NCBI GenBank assembly: GCA_017965665.1
Contig: JAGCPN010000006.1
Location: 1 to 64,000 of the forward strand
Reading direction: 5' to 3'
Length of the DNA: 64,000 nt
Source of the DNA: Aeriscardovia sp.
GTDB taxonomy: Bacteria; Actinomycetota; Actinomycetes; Actinomycetales; Bifidobacteriaceae
The notes under the pieces are model-generated. The model ran no database searches. It saw only the letters and a program-made list of their open reading frames with translations, and was not told the origin of the DNA. This document shows, piece by piece, positions 36,270 to 44,408 of the stretch; the first letter of the stretch is position 1; the number at the start of each line of letters is the position of its first letter. The position numbers and the translations under genes were made by a program.

Positions 36270-36653
36270 GTGGACAAGTACGATCCGCTTCCTGACTGCA
36301 CTTTCGGCCAGGCTATAGCTAGGTTCTTCAAAAAGTACGTCCAGTTCAAGGGGGCGGCCTCCAGGAGCGAGTTCTGGTGGGCGTTCCTGTTTTGGTTCGG
36401 GATTATGGTTATTTTGGACATACTCGCGGCCGTCGCCCACGTGCTGGGCATCATCCGCCTTCTGTGGGCGCTGGCCATCCTCATTCCGGAACTGTCGATC
36501 ACCTGCAGGCGCCTGCATGACGGAGGTTTTTCAGGGGGATGGACCTGGCTGTACTGCCTCCCCTTCCTGGGGGAGGTCGCACTCCTGATCATGTGCGCCC
36601 TGCCCACCCGCGACGACCGCTGGAAGGAAAAGTGGTTTTCCGCAAACGTTTGA
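36270..36653 (+). CDS. DUF805 membrane protein
   Basis: 127 residues. The DUF805 pattern is clear: FKGAASRSEFWWAFLFW near residue 27, then hydrophobic segments and CRRLHDGGFSGGWTWLY near 80. Three or four membrane spans, function unknown. GTG start after GGGAAAGG. It lies 36 nt after the LCP gene and 12 nt before the OsmC-like gene, so all may be co-expressed. Confidence 0.85.
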   Translation: MDKYDPLPDCTFGQAIARFFKKYVQFKGAASRSEFWWAFLFWFGIMVILDILAAVAHVLGIIRLLWALAILIPELSITCRRLHDGGFSGGWTWLYCLPFLGEVALLIMCALPTRDDRWKEKWFSANV

Positions 36654-36665
36654 AAGGAAAAATGT

Positions 36666-37052
36666 ATGGCAACTAGGAAGATAAACCTCAGAAAGCTCGA
36701 CGACGGCACCGTGGAGGCTCTCTCTGTGAGCGGGGCCAGGCTGGTTCTGGGTCACGCCGAGGGCGTGTTCGATCCCGGGGAGATCGTGGAAATAGCACTC
36801 GCCGGATGCGCAATCCTCAGCTCCCGCAGAGTCACCGAGGGGGACGAAGTCAGGGCGGAAGTGAGCGGGGAATTCAACGAAGAGGCCAACCGCTTCGACT
36901 CCTTTACCGAAACCCTCTTCGTCAAGGGCGAAGAAGAGCCCGGAAAGCTCGAGCAGGCGGTGCAGGACGCTATCAGGGTCAACTGCACCATCGCCAGGAC
37001 CGTTGAGCGCGGCGCCAAGGTCCACGTCAACGTCGAGATAGAGAAAAAGTGA
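36666..37052 (+). CDS. OsmC-like protein
   Basis: 128 residues with the OsmC/Ohr pattern: a first Cys in ALAGCAILSS (Cys48), a second in RVNCTIARTVERG (Cys107) and beta strands between. Family members reduce organic hydroperoxides using the two Cys with lipoyl or thiol reductants. The protein is a little short and lacks the long N-terminal sheet of classic OsmC, so function is a family-level call. Its stop overlaps the next start by 4 nt. Confidence 0.8.
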   Translation: MATRKINLRKLDDGTVEALSVSGARLVLGHAEGVFDPGEIVEIALAGCAILSSRRVTEGDEVRAEVSGEFNEEANRFDSFTETLFVKGEEEPGKLEQAVQDAIRVNCTIARTVERGAKVHVNVEIEKK

Positions 37053-37327
37053 GCTTAGCCCCGCTGTTTAACCCCAAAAAGAGAAAGCCCGATCCGAAGC
37101 CTGCAAAGGTGAACCTCAGAGTCATCATAGGCATAGGGCTGATCGTGTGGGGGATAGCCTTCCTCTACGTCGCGATTGTGGAAGTGTGGATAAAGCAGAC
37201 TTTGCCCGTCCACCCGATTTTGATAACCTGTTTCGGCCTTGTAATAGGGGTGCTCCTGATGCTTTGGGAGTTCATATACCGCGACAAATACTACGGCAAG
37301 TCCAACCGCAAGCACAGGAAGCGCTGA
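37049..37327 (+). CDS. Small two-helix membrane protein downstream of the OsmC-like gene
   Basis: 92 residues: a basic, Pro/Lys-rich head (1-22), two hydrophobic segments (about 24-46 and 55-76) and a very basic tail (KSNRKHRKR). The GTG start overlaps the OsmC-like stop as GTGA, so it is translated with it. Its stop directly abuts the convergent gpmA stop. No family recognised. Confidence 0.75.
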   Translation: MSLAPLFNPKKRKPDPKPAKVNLRVIIGIGLIVWGIAFLYVAIVEVWIKQTLPVHPILITCFGLVIGVLLMLWEFIYRDKYYGKSNRKHRKR

Positions 37328-38005
37328 CTAAAGCTCCAGGTGTTTTTCTGAAACCACCTCGAGATCTCTGTCCAGCTCGAAAAGCATGGGCTTGGCCGTG
37401 GGGAGGTTCAGTTTCTGGACTTCTTCCGGGCTGAGGTGGTTGAGCTTTTTAATGAGGGCCCGCAGGGAGTTGCCGTGAGCGCAGACCATGACGAGCTTGT
37501 CTTTTACAAGTTCCGGCACGATTTCCCCGTACCAGTAAGGTTCGAGGCGTTCAAGCACGTCCTTTAAAGATTCGGTCCTGGGCACGAAGCTGTATTTGGG
37601 ATCGCCCTCCTGATCAAAGGGGCTTCCCGGCTCTATCGGGTCGGGAGGAGTGGCGTAAGACCTCCTCCAGAGCATGAACTGCTCGTCTCCGACCTCTTTT
37701 CTCACTTCCTCTTTGTTCTTGCCCTGAAGGGCCCCGTAATGCCTTTCGTTCAGCCTCCAGGACCTTTTGACGTCTATCCATCCCCTGCCTTCGGCTTCAA
37801 GGCAGTAGAACGCCGTGGCGATGGAGCGCTGGAGGAAGGAAGTGAAGAGGAAGTCGGGGTAGAGGGAGTTGGCCTTGAGAATCTGCCCGGCCCTCTTGGC
37901 TTCCTCGATCCCGTTTTCGCTCAAAGGCACGTCCACCCAGCCCGTAAACCTGTTTTCCAAATTCCACTGGCTCTCGCCGTGCCTCAAAAGAATTAGCTTG
38001 TACAT
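37328..38005 (-). CDS. gpmA: 2,3-bisphosphoglycerate-dependent phosphoglycerate mutase
   Basis: 225 residues. Catalytic RHGESQWN (His9) at the N-terminus, then TGWVDVPLSE, RHYGALQGKNK near 88 and CAHGNSLRALIKKL near 180, all typical of dPGM. Interconverts 3- and 2-phosphoglycerate in glycolysis. Strong AGGAGG before the ATG. Third gene of a probable lysS-menA-gpmA transcript, 19 nt after menA. Confidence 0.96.
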   Translation of the reverse strand: MYKLILLRHGESQWNLENRFTGWVDVPLSENGIEEAKRAGQILKANSLYPDFLFTSFLQRSIATAFYCLEAEGRGWIDVKRSWRLNERHYGALQGKNKEEVRKEVGDEQFMLWRRSYATPPDPIEPGSPFDQEGDPKYSFVPRTESLKDVLERLEPYWYGEIVPELVKDKLVMVCAHGNSLRALIKKLNHLSPEEVQKLNLPTAKPMLFELDRDLEVVSEKHLEL

Positions 38006-38024
38006 GCCTCCTATTTTATTTCCT

Positions 38025-38930
38025 TCAGGCGAGGGCCAGAGCCAGAAAGGCGCATATCACGAAAAACCTCGAAGAGAGAAGGCGCATGGACCTCCTCCAG
38101 TTTTTTTTGGCCACATTGCGGCAGGAAAAGAAAATCAGGGCTAAATCGCAGGCCACGTAGGGGGCGGCCAGGAAGGGAAGGCGGTAGAAGCCCAAAAGGA
38201 AACAGAAAGAGAGGGCGGAAAAGAAGAGGAAAACGGGGATGAAGAAGGCGTAGCTGCGGCCCAGCCAGACGGCCAGAGTCATTTTCCCGTGCTCTTTGTC
38301 GCTTCTGCGGTCCCGAAAGTTGTTGACTGCCAAAACGGATACGCTGCTCAGCCCGAAAGCTATGGAGAGGACGGCCAGGGAGGGCGCGTCGAAGGGAAGT
38401 TGGGAGCTCCGGGCTATAAGAAATCCGCTGCCCATGGTGTCTACAAAGCCGAAGAAGACTAAGACGGCAACTTCCCCCAAGGCCATGTAGCCGTAAGGAT
38501 GCCTGCCTCCCACGTAGAACCAGCCGGCCGCGATGCACGCCGCCCCCACAAAAAGGAACCAGAAGTCGCCTGCCACTGCGCACGCTCCGATCCCAAAGGC
38601 GGCACACAGCCCCCCGCATACGGCGCACGCGCCCTTCAGCTCCCTTTCGCTCGCCAGGCCCGAGGCCAGGAGGCGGGGCTGGCCCCGACCCGCTCCCTCG
38701 GGGAGAAAGCGCCCGGCATCCGCCCCCCGAATGCCGTCCGAGTAGTCATTGGCGAAGTTTGCAAACAGCTGCATAAATAAGGCCGTCAGAAGGCAAAGGA
38801 AGGCCTCTAAAACGGATCTGGGGCGCATGGATCCGTCGTTAAGCCCCAGATCCAGCAGGAAGGCCCCCAGTGGCGGGCAGATGCCGGCCGGGAGAGTCCT
38901 GAGCCTGGCGCCCACAATCCATCTGCGCAT
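38025..38930 (-). CDS. menA: 1,4-dihydroxy-2-naphthoate polyprenyltransferase family (UbiA superfamily)
   Basis: 301 residues with about eight or nine membrane segments. The first Asp-rich prenyl-diphosphate motif is NDYSDGIRGAD (near residue 62); the second is in NNFRDRRSDKEHGKMTLAV (near 205), the pattern of MenA rather than UbiA. MenA joins the polyprenyl tail to the naphthoate ring of menaquinone. No other men gene is in the window, so whether menaquinone is made, or another prenyl acceptor is used, is open. 3 nt after lysS. Confidence 0.85.
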   Translation of the reverse strand: MRRWIVGARLRTLPAGICPPLGAFLLDLGLNDGSMRPRSVLEAFLCLLTALFMQLFANFANDYSDGIRGADAGRFLPEGAGRGQPRLLASGLASERELKGACAVCGGLCAAFGIGACAVAGDFWFLFVGAACIAAGWFYVGGRHPYGYMALGEVAVLVFFGFVDTMGSGFLIARSSQLPFDAPSLAVLSIAFGLSSVSVLAVNNFRDRRSDKEHGKMTLAVWLGRSYAFFIPVFLFFSALSFCFLLGFYRLPFLAAPYVACDLALIFFSCRNVAKKNWRRSMRLLSSRFFVICAFLALALA

Positions 38931-38933
38931 TTT

Positions 38934-40574
38934 TTACAAAGGCTTCACCAGGGGGAAGGTGATGGTGTCCCGGATGGTCAGGCCCGTCATGGCGATAAGG
39001 AGCCTGTCTATCCCCATCCCCATGCCTCCGGCAGGGGGCATCCCGTAACTCATGGCCTCCAGAAAGTCCTCGTCGACGAGCATCGATTCTTCGTCTCCCC
39101 GGCCTGCCTGCCTGGCCTGCTCCACCAGCCTCTTTCTTTGCACGACCGGGTCGTTGAGTTCGGAGTAGGCGGTGGCGAGTTCAAATCCCCGCACGTACAG
39201 GTCCCACTTTTCGGTGACCCCGGGCCTGGTGGGAGAAGACTTGGTGAGGGGGGAGGTATCGGTGGGGAAGTTGGCCACGAAGGTGGGCTTCCAGAGAGTG
39301 GAAGGGTCTTCGGTGTAGAAATGCTCCCAGAGCTGTTCTACCAGTTTTCCGTGGTTGGTCACGGCATCTTTTTCAATTCCCAGCCCGTCTGCGATCTTGG
39401 AAAGGCGCTCTTGAGAGGTTTCGGGGGTTATCTCTTCTCCCAGCTTTTGGGAGAGGGAAGAGTAGAGATCCATCCACTCCCACTCCCCCCCGAAGTCGTA
39501 CCCGCTTCCGTCCTTCAGGGTCACTTTTTCCGATCCGAACACGTCTTTTGCCGCGCTCTTTATGAGGTGCTCTGTCAAATCGGCCATGGTTTTGTAAGTC
39601 CCGAAGGCCTGATAGGCCTCGAGGGCCGTGAACTCCGGGGCATGGGTGGCGTCTATCCCCTCGTTTCTGAAGTTCCTGTTTATTTCAAACACCTTTTCCA
39701 CTCCGCCCACCAGCAGCCTCTTCAAAAAGAGCTCCGGAGCGATCCTGAGGTACAGATCCATGTCCATGGCGTTCATATGGGTGACGAAAGGCTTTGCGGA
39801 GGCCCCTCCGTGTATGGTCTGAAGAAGGGGAGTTTCAGCCTCTATGTATCCTTTTTCCGCAAAGCGGGCCCTGAGCGAAGACACCGTCTTCGCCCTCACT
39901 TCGAACGTGTTTTTCTGTTCGCGGCTCACTATAAGCGCCACATAGGGCTTGCGGGTCCTCTGCTCTTCGGAAAGATCTTTGTGCAGGACGGGCAGGGGCC
40001 TCAGGGCTTTCGAGGCCATCTGCCACTTTTCGGCCATGATGCTCAACTCCCCCGTATTGGAGTTGACAATCTCGCCCTCTGCGAAGATGAAGTCGCCTAT
40101 GTCGGCCATCTGCTTGAAATAGGCGAGGCTGCCCGGCCCTACCTCCTTTTTGGAGATCATGATCTGGATGGAGTTGAACTTTCCGTCCTGCAGTTCTACA
40201 AAGCAAAGGCCGCCGGAGTTCCTTATGAACACGGCCCTTCCGGCAACCCCCGCCTTCTCCCCGCTCTTTGCGCCCTTTTCCAGCTTTCCAGCCCACTTTT
40301 CGCGGATCTCCTTTATCGAGGCGGTGATGGGCAACTCGACCGGGTAGGGGTTTTGGCCGCAATCCAGCATTTCATCCCTTTTGGCGATGCGCACCAGGGT
40401 CTGCTCGGGAAACGAAGAGGACCCGAAGTCCTGAAGGCCCCTGGCAGAGGCCTCCTCTACCCCGGCCCCCTCTTTCACCCAGCGGGCCACCGCCTCTTCC
40501 TCCCTCATGAGGTTTTCGGCCCTCTCCAGGGGCAAAGCCTGCGAATTTGCGTTTTCTCTGTTTTCTTCTGACAT
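38934..40574 (-). CDS. lysS: Lysyl-tRNA synthetase, class II
   Basis: 546 residues. An OB-fold anticodon domain (about 80-230) then the class II core: motif 2 FEINRNFRNEGIDATHAPEF near 292 and motif 3 GMGMGIDRL near 525. About 50 residues longer than usual because of an acidic N-terminal extension (residues 1-55, rich in Glu and Ala). The start has no ribosome binding site; a TATACT lies 7 nt before the ATG, suggesting a leaderless mRNA and supporting this start. Confidence 0.96.
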   Translation of the reverse strand: MSEENRENANSQALPLERAENLMREEEAVARWVKEGAGVEEASARGLQDFGSSSFPEQTLVRIAKRDEMLDCGQNPYPVELPITASIKEIREKWAGKLEKGAKSGEKAGVAGRAVFIRNSGGLCFVELQDGKFNSIQIMISKKEVGPGSLAYFKQMADIGDFIFAEGEIVNSNTGELSIMAEKWQMASKALRPLPVLHKDLSEEQRTRKPYVALIVSREQKNTFEVRAKTVSSLRARFAEKGYIEAETPLLQTIHGGASAKPFVTHMNAMDMDLYLRIAPELFLKRLLVGGVEKVFEINRNFRNEGIDATHAPEFTALEAYQAFGTYKTMADLTEHLIKSAAKDVFGSEKVTLKDGSGYDFGGEWEWMDLYSSLSQKLGEEITPETSQERLSKIADGLGIEKDAVTNHGKLVEQLWEHFYTEDPSTLWKPTFVANFPTDTSPLTKSSPTRPGVTEKWDLYVRGFELATAYSELNDPVVQRKRLVEQARQAGRGDEESMLVDEDFLEAMSYGMPPAGGMGMGIDRLLIAMTGLTIRDTITFPLVKPL

Positions 40575-40581
40575 ACAATAC

Positions 40582-40587
40582 AGTATA
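40582..40587 (-). promoter_or_regulatory. -10 element of lysS, probably giving a leaderless mRNA
   Basis: TATACT on the minus strand, separated by exactly 7 nt from the lysS ATG. The start site would coincide with the A of ATG. No Shine-Dalgarno sequence and no clear -35. Confidence 0.6.
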
Positions 40588-40679
40588 AAAAGCAGCCGCT
40601 CAGAGGCCCCGGATTTGCGGGATAAGCCGGGGAAAGCTGTAAAATATCGTGTGACAAGGATGTTTTAGAAGGCGGGGCG

Positions 40680-41324
40680 ATGGAAAAAATCCTTTCATCC
40701 CAGGATCGCTACGAGCGCATAAAGAAAGAGACCATGACGCCGGCCAATATCGTCACCTACGTGCGCATTTTAATGGTGGTGGCCATCATCGTCCTTCTCT
40801 CCCTCGGAGGATCTGAAAAAAACGATGCCGAAAGATGGGTGGCGGCCGCCCTGTTCATAATCGCCGCCTGCACCGACAAGCTCGACGGCTACCTCGCCCG
40901 CAGCCGAAACCAGGTCACTACCCTGGGCAAGCTTCTCGACCCTGTGGCAGACAAGCTCCTCATCTGCTCGTGCCTGATAGTCCTCTCCTGCTTTGGGACC
41001 GTGTGGTGGTGGGTCACCGTCCTCTTCCTCGTCCGCGAGGCGTGGATCACGGCGCTCAGGATTTACGCCAAGAGGAAGCGCGGGATCGTGGCCGCGGCGG
41101 ATTTTCTGGGAAAACTTAAAACGGTTTTCGAGTGCGTGGCGGTGGGGATGATCCTCTCCCCCCTCTGGGTCATTTACGGCATGCCGGCAATCCTGGCGCT
41201 CTCCTACTACTACCTTATGATGTTCGTCTTGGGAATGGCCCTGGTCCTGTGCTACGCCTCTGGCATCAGCTACACGGTCTCCATTTTCTCTAAGATGCGG
41301 AAGGCCGGAATTGAAAAAAAGTGA
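40680..41324 (+). CDS. pgsA: CDP-diacylglycerol-glycerol-3-phosphate 3-phosphatidyltransferase
   Basis: 214 residues, several membrane spans. The CDP-alcohol phosphotransferase motif DxxDGxxARx8GxxxDxxxD is intact in TDKLDGYLARSRNQ...LGKLLDPVADK (near residues 63-91). Makes phosphatidylglycerol phosphate. First gene of a plus-strand run that continues into cinA-like, clgR, recA and recX, the usual actinobacterial order. A TAAAAT about 35 nt upstream is a candidate -10. Confidence 0.95.
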   Translation: MEKILSSQDRYERIKKETMTPANIVTYVRILMVVAIIVLLSLGGSEKNDAERWVAAALFIIAACTDKLDGYLARSRNQVTTLGKLLDPVADKLLICSCLIVLSCFGTVWWWVTVLFLVREAWITALRIYAKRKRGIVAAADFLGKLKTVFECVAVGMILSPLWVIYGMPAILALSYYYLMMFVLGMALVLCYASGISYTVSIFSKMRKAGIEKK

Positions 41325-41814
41325 AGGGGCGGCCGCAATACTGGAAATCTGCATCGAAAGGGGATGGCGCATAGCCTGCGCAGAGAGCCTGACCGGAGGG
41401 CTTTTGGCTGACGCTTTCGTGTCGGTTCCCGGGGCCAGCCGGGCCTTTGCAGGATCGCTCGTAATTTACGACATAAGGGAAAAGGAGAGGGTGCTCGGGG
41501 TAGACGGCGCCATCCTCAGGGAAAAAGGGGCCGTCGAAGAAGAGGTGGCCCTCGAAATGGCCCGCGGAGCCGGAAGGGTTTTTTCGCCTTCCCCTTCGCC
41601 TCTGCTCCTTCTTTCCACTACTGGGGTGGCCGGACCGGATTGGGACGGCTTTAAGCCGGTGGGCACCGTGTGCTGCGCAGTTTTGGCCCCGGAAAACCCC
41701 CCGCTTCTGAAAACTTTCCGCTTTTGCGGGTCCAGAGAGGAAGTGCGCCGCCTGGCCGTGGCAAAAACCGTGAAAGCCGCGCTGTCTCTGATTACAGGAT
41801 CTTTTGTGGAATAA
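41311..41814 (+). CDS. CinA C-terminal domain protein (NMN amidohydrolase, PncC type)
   Basis: 167 residues comprising only the CinA C-terminal deamidase domain: CAESLTGGLLADAFVSVPGAS near residue 24, VYDI-type segment IYDIREKERVLGV and STTGVAGPDWDGFKPVGTV near 103. The N-terminal MoaB-like domain of full CinA is absent, as usual in actinobacteria. Hydrolyses nicotinamide mononucleotide to recycle NAD. TTG start overlapping pgsA by 14 nt. Confidence 0.9.
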   Translation: MKKSEGAAAILEICIERGWRIACAESLTGGLLADAFVSVPGASRAFAGSLVIYDIREKERVLGVDGAILREKGAVEEEVALEMARGAGRVFSPSPSPLLLLSTTGVAGPDWDGFKPVGTVCCAVLAPENPPLLKTFRFCGSREEVRRLAVAKTVKAALSLITGSFVE

Positions 41815-41893
41815 CTTTCCCGGGCAAAGTGTTTATTTGTAAAAATTCAGCCCGTTTTCGGCAAAAATTCGTTCCTAAGCGAAAAGGAGAATA

Positions 41894-42376
41894 GTGGTCA
41901 AACCATCCGATCAAGAGCCTTCGCCCCTGACTCCGTCCCAGGCCACCGCAGTGAGGCTGTACAAAAAGCAGCTAGACCTCGCCCAACAGCTCAGAAAACA
42001 GTACGAGGAGAGAAAGAGTCTGGCCGCCCGCGAGCCCATGCGCCCCCTGCAAAGGCGCCTGATGCGCACGGCCTCCGAGAGCTGCCTCACTGAAAACAGC
42101 ATACTGTTTAGGGAAGTGTTAGGGGAGGTCATCCGATCCCTGCGCACCGAGCGCAAAGAGACTTTGCACGACATGGCGGAAAAGACGGGAGTGTCCCTCG
42201 GCTACCTCTCCGAAGTCGAGAGGGGAAAGAAGGAGGCCAGCAGCGAAGTCATGGAGTCGATCTCCATGGCCCTGGGCCTCAGGCTCAGCGACACCTTGAG
42301 GCTTGTAGCCACGGCCCTGGATCTCAACGAAACCGACAGGAGGGAAGTGCTAAAGAGCGGGATGCTCCGCAAATAG
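41894..42376 (+). CDS. clgR: ClgR-type XRE-family transcription regulator
   Basis: 160 residues. A basic N-terminal region of about 75 residues precedes a helix-turn-helix: LRTERKETLHDMAEKTGVSLGYLSEVERGKKEASSE (about 83-118) followed by LGLRLSDTL. The domain and its place between a cinA-like gene and recA match ClgR, which controls Clp protease and other stress genes in actinobacteria. The N-terminal extension is longer than in the ~110-residue mycobacterial ClgR. GTG start after AAGGAG. Confidence 0.88.
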   Translation: MVKPSDQEPSPLTPSQATAVRLYKKQLDLAQQLRKQYEERKSLAAREPMRPLQRRLMRTASESCLTENSILFREVLGEVIRSLRTERKETLHDMAEKTGVSLGYLSEVERGKKEASSEVMESISMALGLRLSDTLRLVATALDLNETDRREVLKSGMLRK

Positions 42377-42455
42377 CCTTGTTTTCCCGGCGTGGTAGGA
42401 TTATCTTCCAAACAATTTTCTCAAAAACCGTTTTTCTCAATACTTAGGGAGTTTC

Positions 42456-43496
42456 ATGCCCGCCAAAGAAAAAGAAGAAGAAGAGAGCAAAGAGCCTGCG
42501 TCCCTTTCCCAGCAGGCGGCGGCTCTAAACAGCGCGCTCAGCCAGGTAGAGAAGAGCTTCGGAAAGGGCGCCGTAATGAGGCTGGGCGACAGGCCCCAGG
42601 GGGACGTGAAAGTCATATCCACCGGCTCCCTCCCGCTGGATCTCGCCCTCGGGGTGGGGGGCCTTCCCCGGGGAAGGATCGTGGAAATCTACGGGCCCGA
42701 ATCTTCCGGCAAGACCACCCTGGCCCTGGAGGCCATAGCGAACGCGCAGAAGGCCGGCGGCCAGGCCGCCTTCATCGACGCCGAGCACGCGATAGATCCC
42801 GAATACGCCAAGAACCTCGGAGTGGACATAGATTCTCTCGTGGTCTCCCAGCCCGATTCGGGCGAGCAGGCCCTTGAGATCGCCGACATGCTCATCCGCA
42901 GCGGCGCCCTCGACATCATCGTTATAGATTCGGTGGCCGCGCTGGTCCCCAAAGCCGAAATCGACGGGGAGATGGGCGACAGCCACGTGGGGCTTCAGGC
43001 CAGGCTCATGAGCCAGGCCCTTCGCAAGCTCGCCTCCGTCCTCGACAAGACCGGCACCACCGCCATCTTCATAAACCAGCTGCGCGAGAAGATAGGGGTG
43101 ATGTTCGGAAACCCCGAGACCACCACCGGAGGCAACGCCCTCAAGTACTACTCCTCCGTCAGGTTGGACATCCGCCGCATCGAGACCCTAAAGGGCAGCT
43201 CCGGCAGCCCCGTGGGAAACAGGGTGAGGGTGAAAGTGGCGAAAAACAAGGTCGCCCCGCCCTTCAGGACGGCCGAGTTCGACATCCTCTACGGAAAGGG
43301 CATCTCCAAAGAGGGATCGCTTTTGGATATGGGGGTCGATCGCGGGGTCGTGGCCAAGGGCGGCGCATGGTTCACTTATAACGGCCAGCAGCTAGGCCAG
43401 GGCCGGGAGAATGCCAGGGCCTTTTTGGAGCAGAACCCCGAAATCGCCTCCCGCATTGAAGAAGAGATAAAGGCGAGCTTCGCCTCCGCCCAATGA
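42456..43496 (+). CDS. recA: Recombinase RecA
   Basis: 346 residues, no intein. Walker [10 protein letters not shown] at residues 80-88, VVISDSV-type Walker [16 protein letters not shown] near 150, the L2 loop [17 protein letters not shown] near 220 and a short acidic-poor C-terminus. The N-terminus is unusually Glu/Lys-rich ([10 protein letters not shown]). ATG after AGGGAG. No TCGAAC-type SOS box is seen between clgR and recA. Confidence 0.98.
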   Translation: MPAKEKEEEESKEPASLSQQAAALNSALSQVEKSFGKGAVMRLGDRPQGDVKVISTGSLPLDLALGVGGLPRGRIVEIYGPESSGKTTLALEAIANAQKAGGQAAFIDAEHAIDPEYAKNLGVDIDSLVVSQPDSGEQALEIADMLIRSGALDIIVIDSVAALVPKAEIDGEMGDSHVGLQARLMSQALRKLASVLDKTGTTAIFINQLREKIGVMFGNPETTTGGNALKYYSSVRLDIRRIETLKGSSGSPVGNRVRVKVAKNKVAPPFRTAEFDILYGKGISKEGSLLDMGVDRGVVAKGGAWFTYNGQQLGQGRENARAFLEQNPEIASRIEEEIKASFASAQ

Positions 43497-44017
43497 TAGA
43501 CGGACTTGAATTTTTAAAAGAGCTGGGCAAAAAACTCCCCGCCCCGCTTCAAGAAGGAGCCGCTCCCTGCACCCGGAGCGCAGCCTACCGCTTCGCCCTC
43601 AGATCTCTCTCAGCTGCCGGAGCCAGTAAAAAAAGGCTGAAGGAGAGGATGAAAAGGAAGGGGTTTGAAGGCGAAGAGGCGGATGAAGCCATAGCCGAAC
43701 TGGAGAGGCTGGGGTTTATAAACGACGCCGCCATGGCGGAAGAGATAGTGGAAAAGTGCGCCTCGGCCATGGAGGGGGAAGCGCTGATCCGGCTCCGGCT
43801 GCAGAGGGCGGGGATTGAAGAGGGCGAAGCTTTCAGAGCCATAAAAAAAGCCGGCCCACTGCTGGAGGAGGGCAGAGAGAAGTTTATAGCCCTCCTGGAA
43901 AAAGAGTGCGGGCAAGACCGGCAAAAGGCCGCAAAGCTGTGCAGAAAAAAAGGCCAGCCGCTAGGGCTGGCCTTTAGGGCAGGGGCTTCCTGTACCCCGG
44001 GTTCTGTCGCGCCTTAA
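43493..44017 (+). CDS. recX: Regulatory protein RecX
   Basis: 174 residues of three-helix RecX repeats ([58 protein letters not shown]). RecX blocks RecA filament growth. The ATG overlaps the recA stop by 4 nt (ATGA). The last ~24 residues are read from sequence that, on the other strand, forms the rnpB terminator and the 3' end of RNase P RNA, so the C-terminal tail is probably not under strong protein selection. Confidence 0.9.
   Translation: MIDGLEFLKELGKKLPAPLQEGAAPCTRSAAYRFALRSLSAAGASKKRLKERMKRKGFEGEEADEAIAELERLGFINDAAMAEEIVEKCASAMEGEALIRLRLQRAGIEEGEAFRAIKKAGPLLEEGREKFIALLEKECGQDRQKAAKLCRKKGQPLGLAFRAGASCTPGSVAP
43944..43975 (-). terminator. Terminator of rnpB, inside the recX coding region
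   Basis: Perfect 11-bp stem (AAAGGCCAGCC/GGCTGGCCTTT) with a 5-nt loop; on the minus strand it is followed by seven T. It lies directly after the RNase P RNA 3' end and within the recX frame. Confidence 0.88.
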
Positions 44018-44330
44018 GACAAGGCGCGGGTGGCTATCCATCTAGTTTGCCTGTCGCCAGGCAAATCAAGCGATCTACCCGGATGTGAGACGAGCAGCCT
44101 CATGGCATCCTGCTTGATCTTGCTCCCGATGAGGTTTGCCTGCGGCCTTTGTTGCCAAAGTGCCCGGTGGTCTCTTACACCGCCTTTTCACCCTTGCCCC
44201 CAAAGGGGCGGTTTGTTTTCTGTTGCACTTTCTCTCAGGTTTCCCTGGGCGGGCGTTGCCCGCCATCGCGCTCTGCGGAGCCCGGAAGTTCCTCGTGGAC
44301 AAATCCACGCAGCCACCCGGAAGCCTCTGA
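43977..44330 (-). ncRNA. rnpB: RNase P RNA, type A
   Basis: About 350 nt on the minus strand. P1 pairs GGCTTCC (plus 44319-44325) with GGAAGCC (plus 43984-43990); P2 pairs GGGTGGCT with AGCCACCC; P3 is CGTGGA/TCCACG. Conserved core segments are present: GTGCAACAGAAA, CAAGGGTGAAAAGGCGG, GTAAGAGACCACC, GAGCAAG, CCGGGTAGATCGCTTG and ACAGAACCCGG. The 5' core reads GAGGAACTTCCGGG instead of the usual GAGGAAAGTCCGGG, with a matching change on the 3' P4 strand. Ends are estimated to within a few nucleotides. It processes tRNA 5' ends. Confidence 0.95.
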
Positions 44331-44408
44331 AACCATGGTATCAAATTAGTGTGTAAAACACCTTTGTATGAGAAACTTAATTGTGGACGCGTAAGATCGG
44401 AGCGGTTT

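Noticed and set aside
39138-40571. 477-codon plus-strand ORF opposite lysS
   Set aside because: Mirrors lysS almost exactly; composition is typical of an antisense frame.
42377-42455. SOS (LexA) box before recA
   Set aside because: No TCGAAC/GTTCGA-type dyad is present here or before uvrB.
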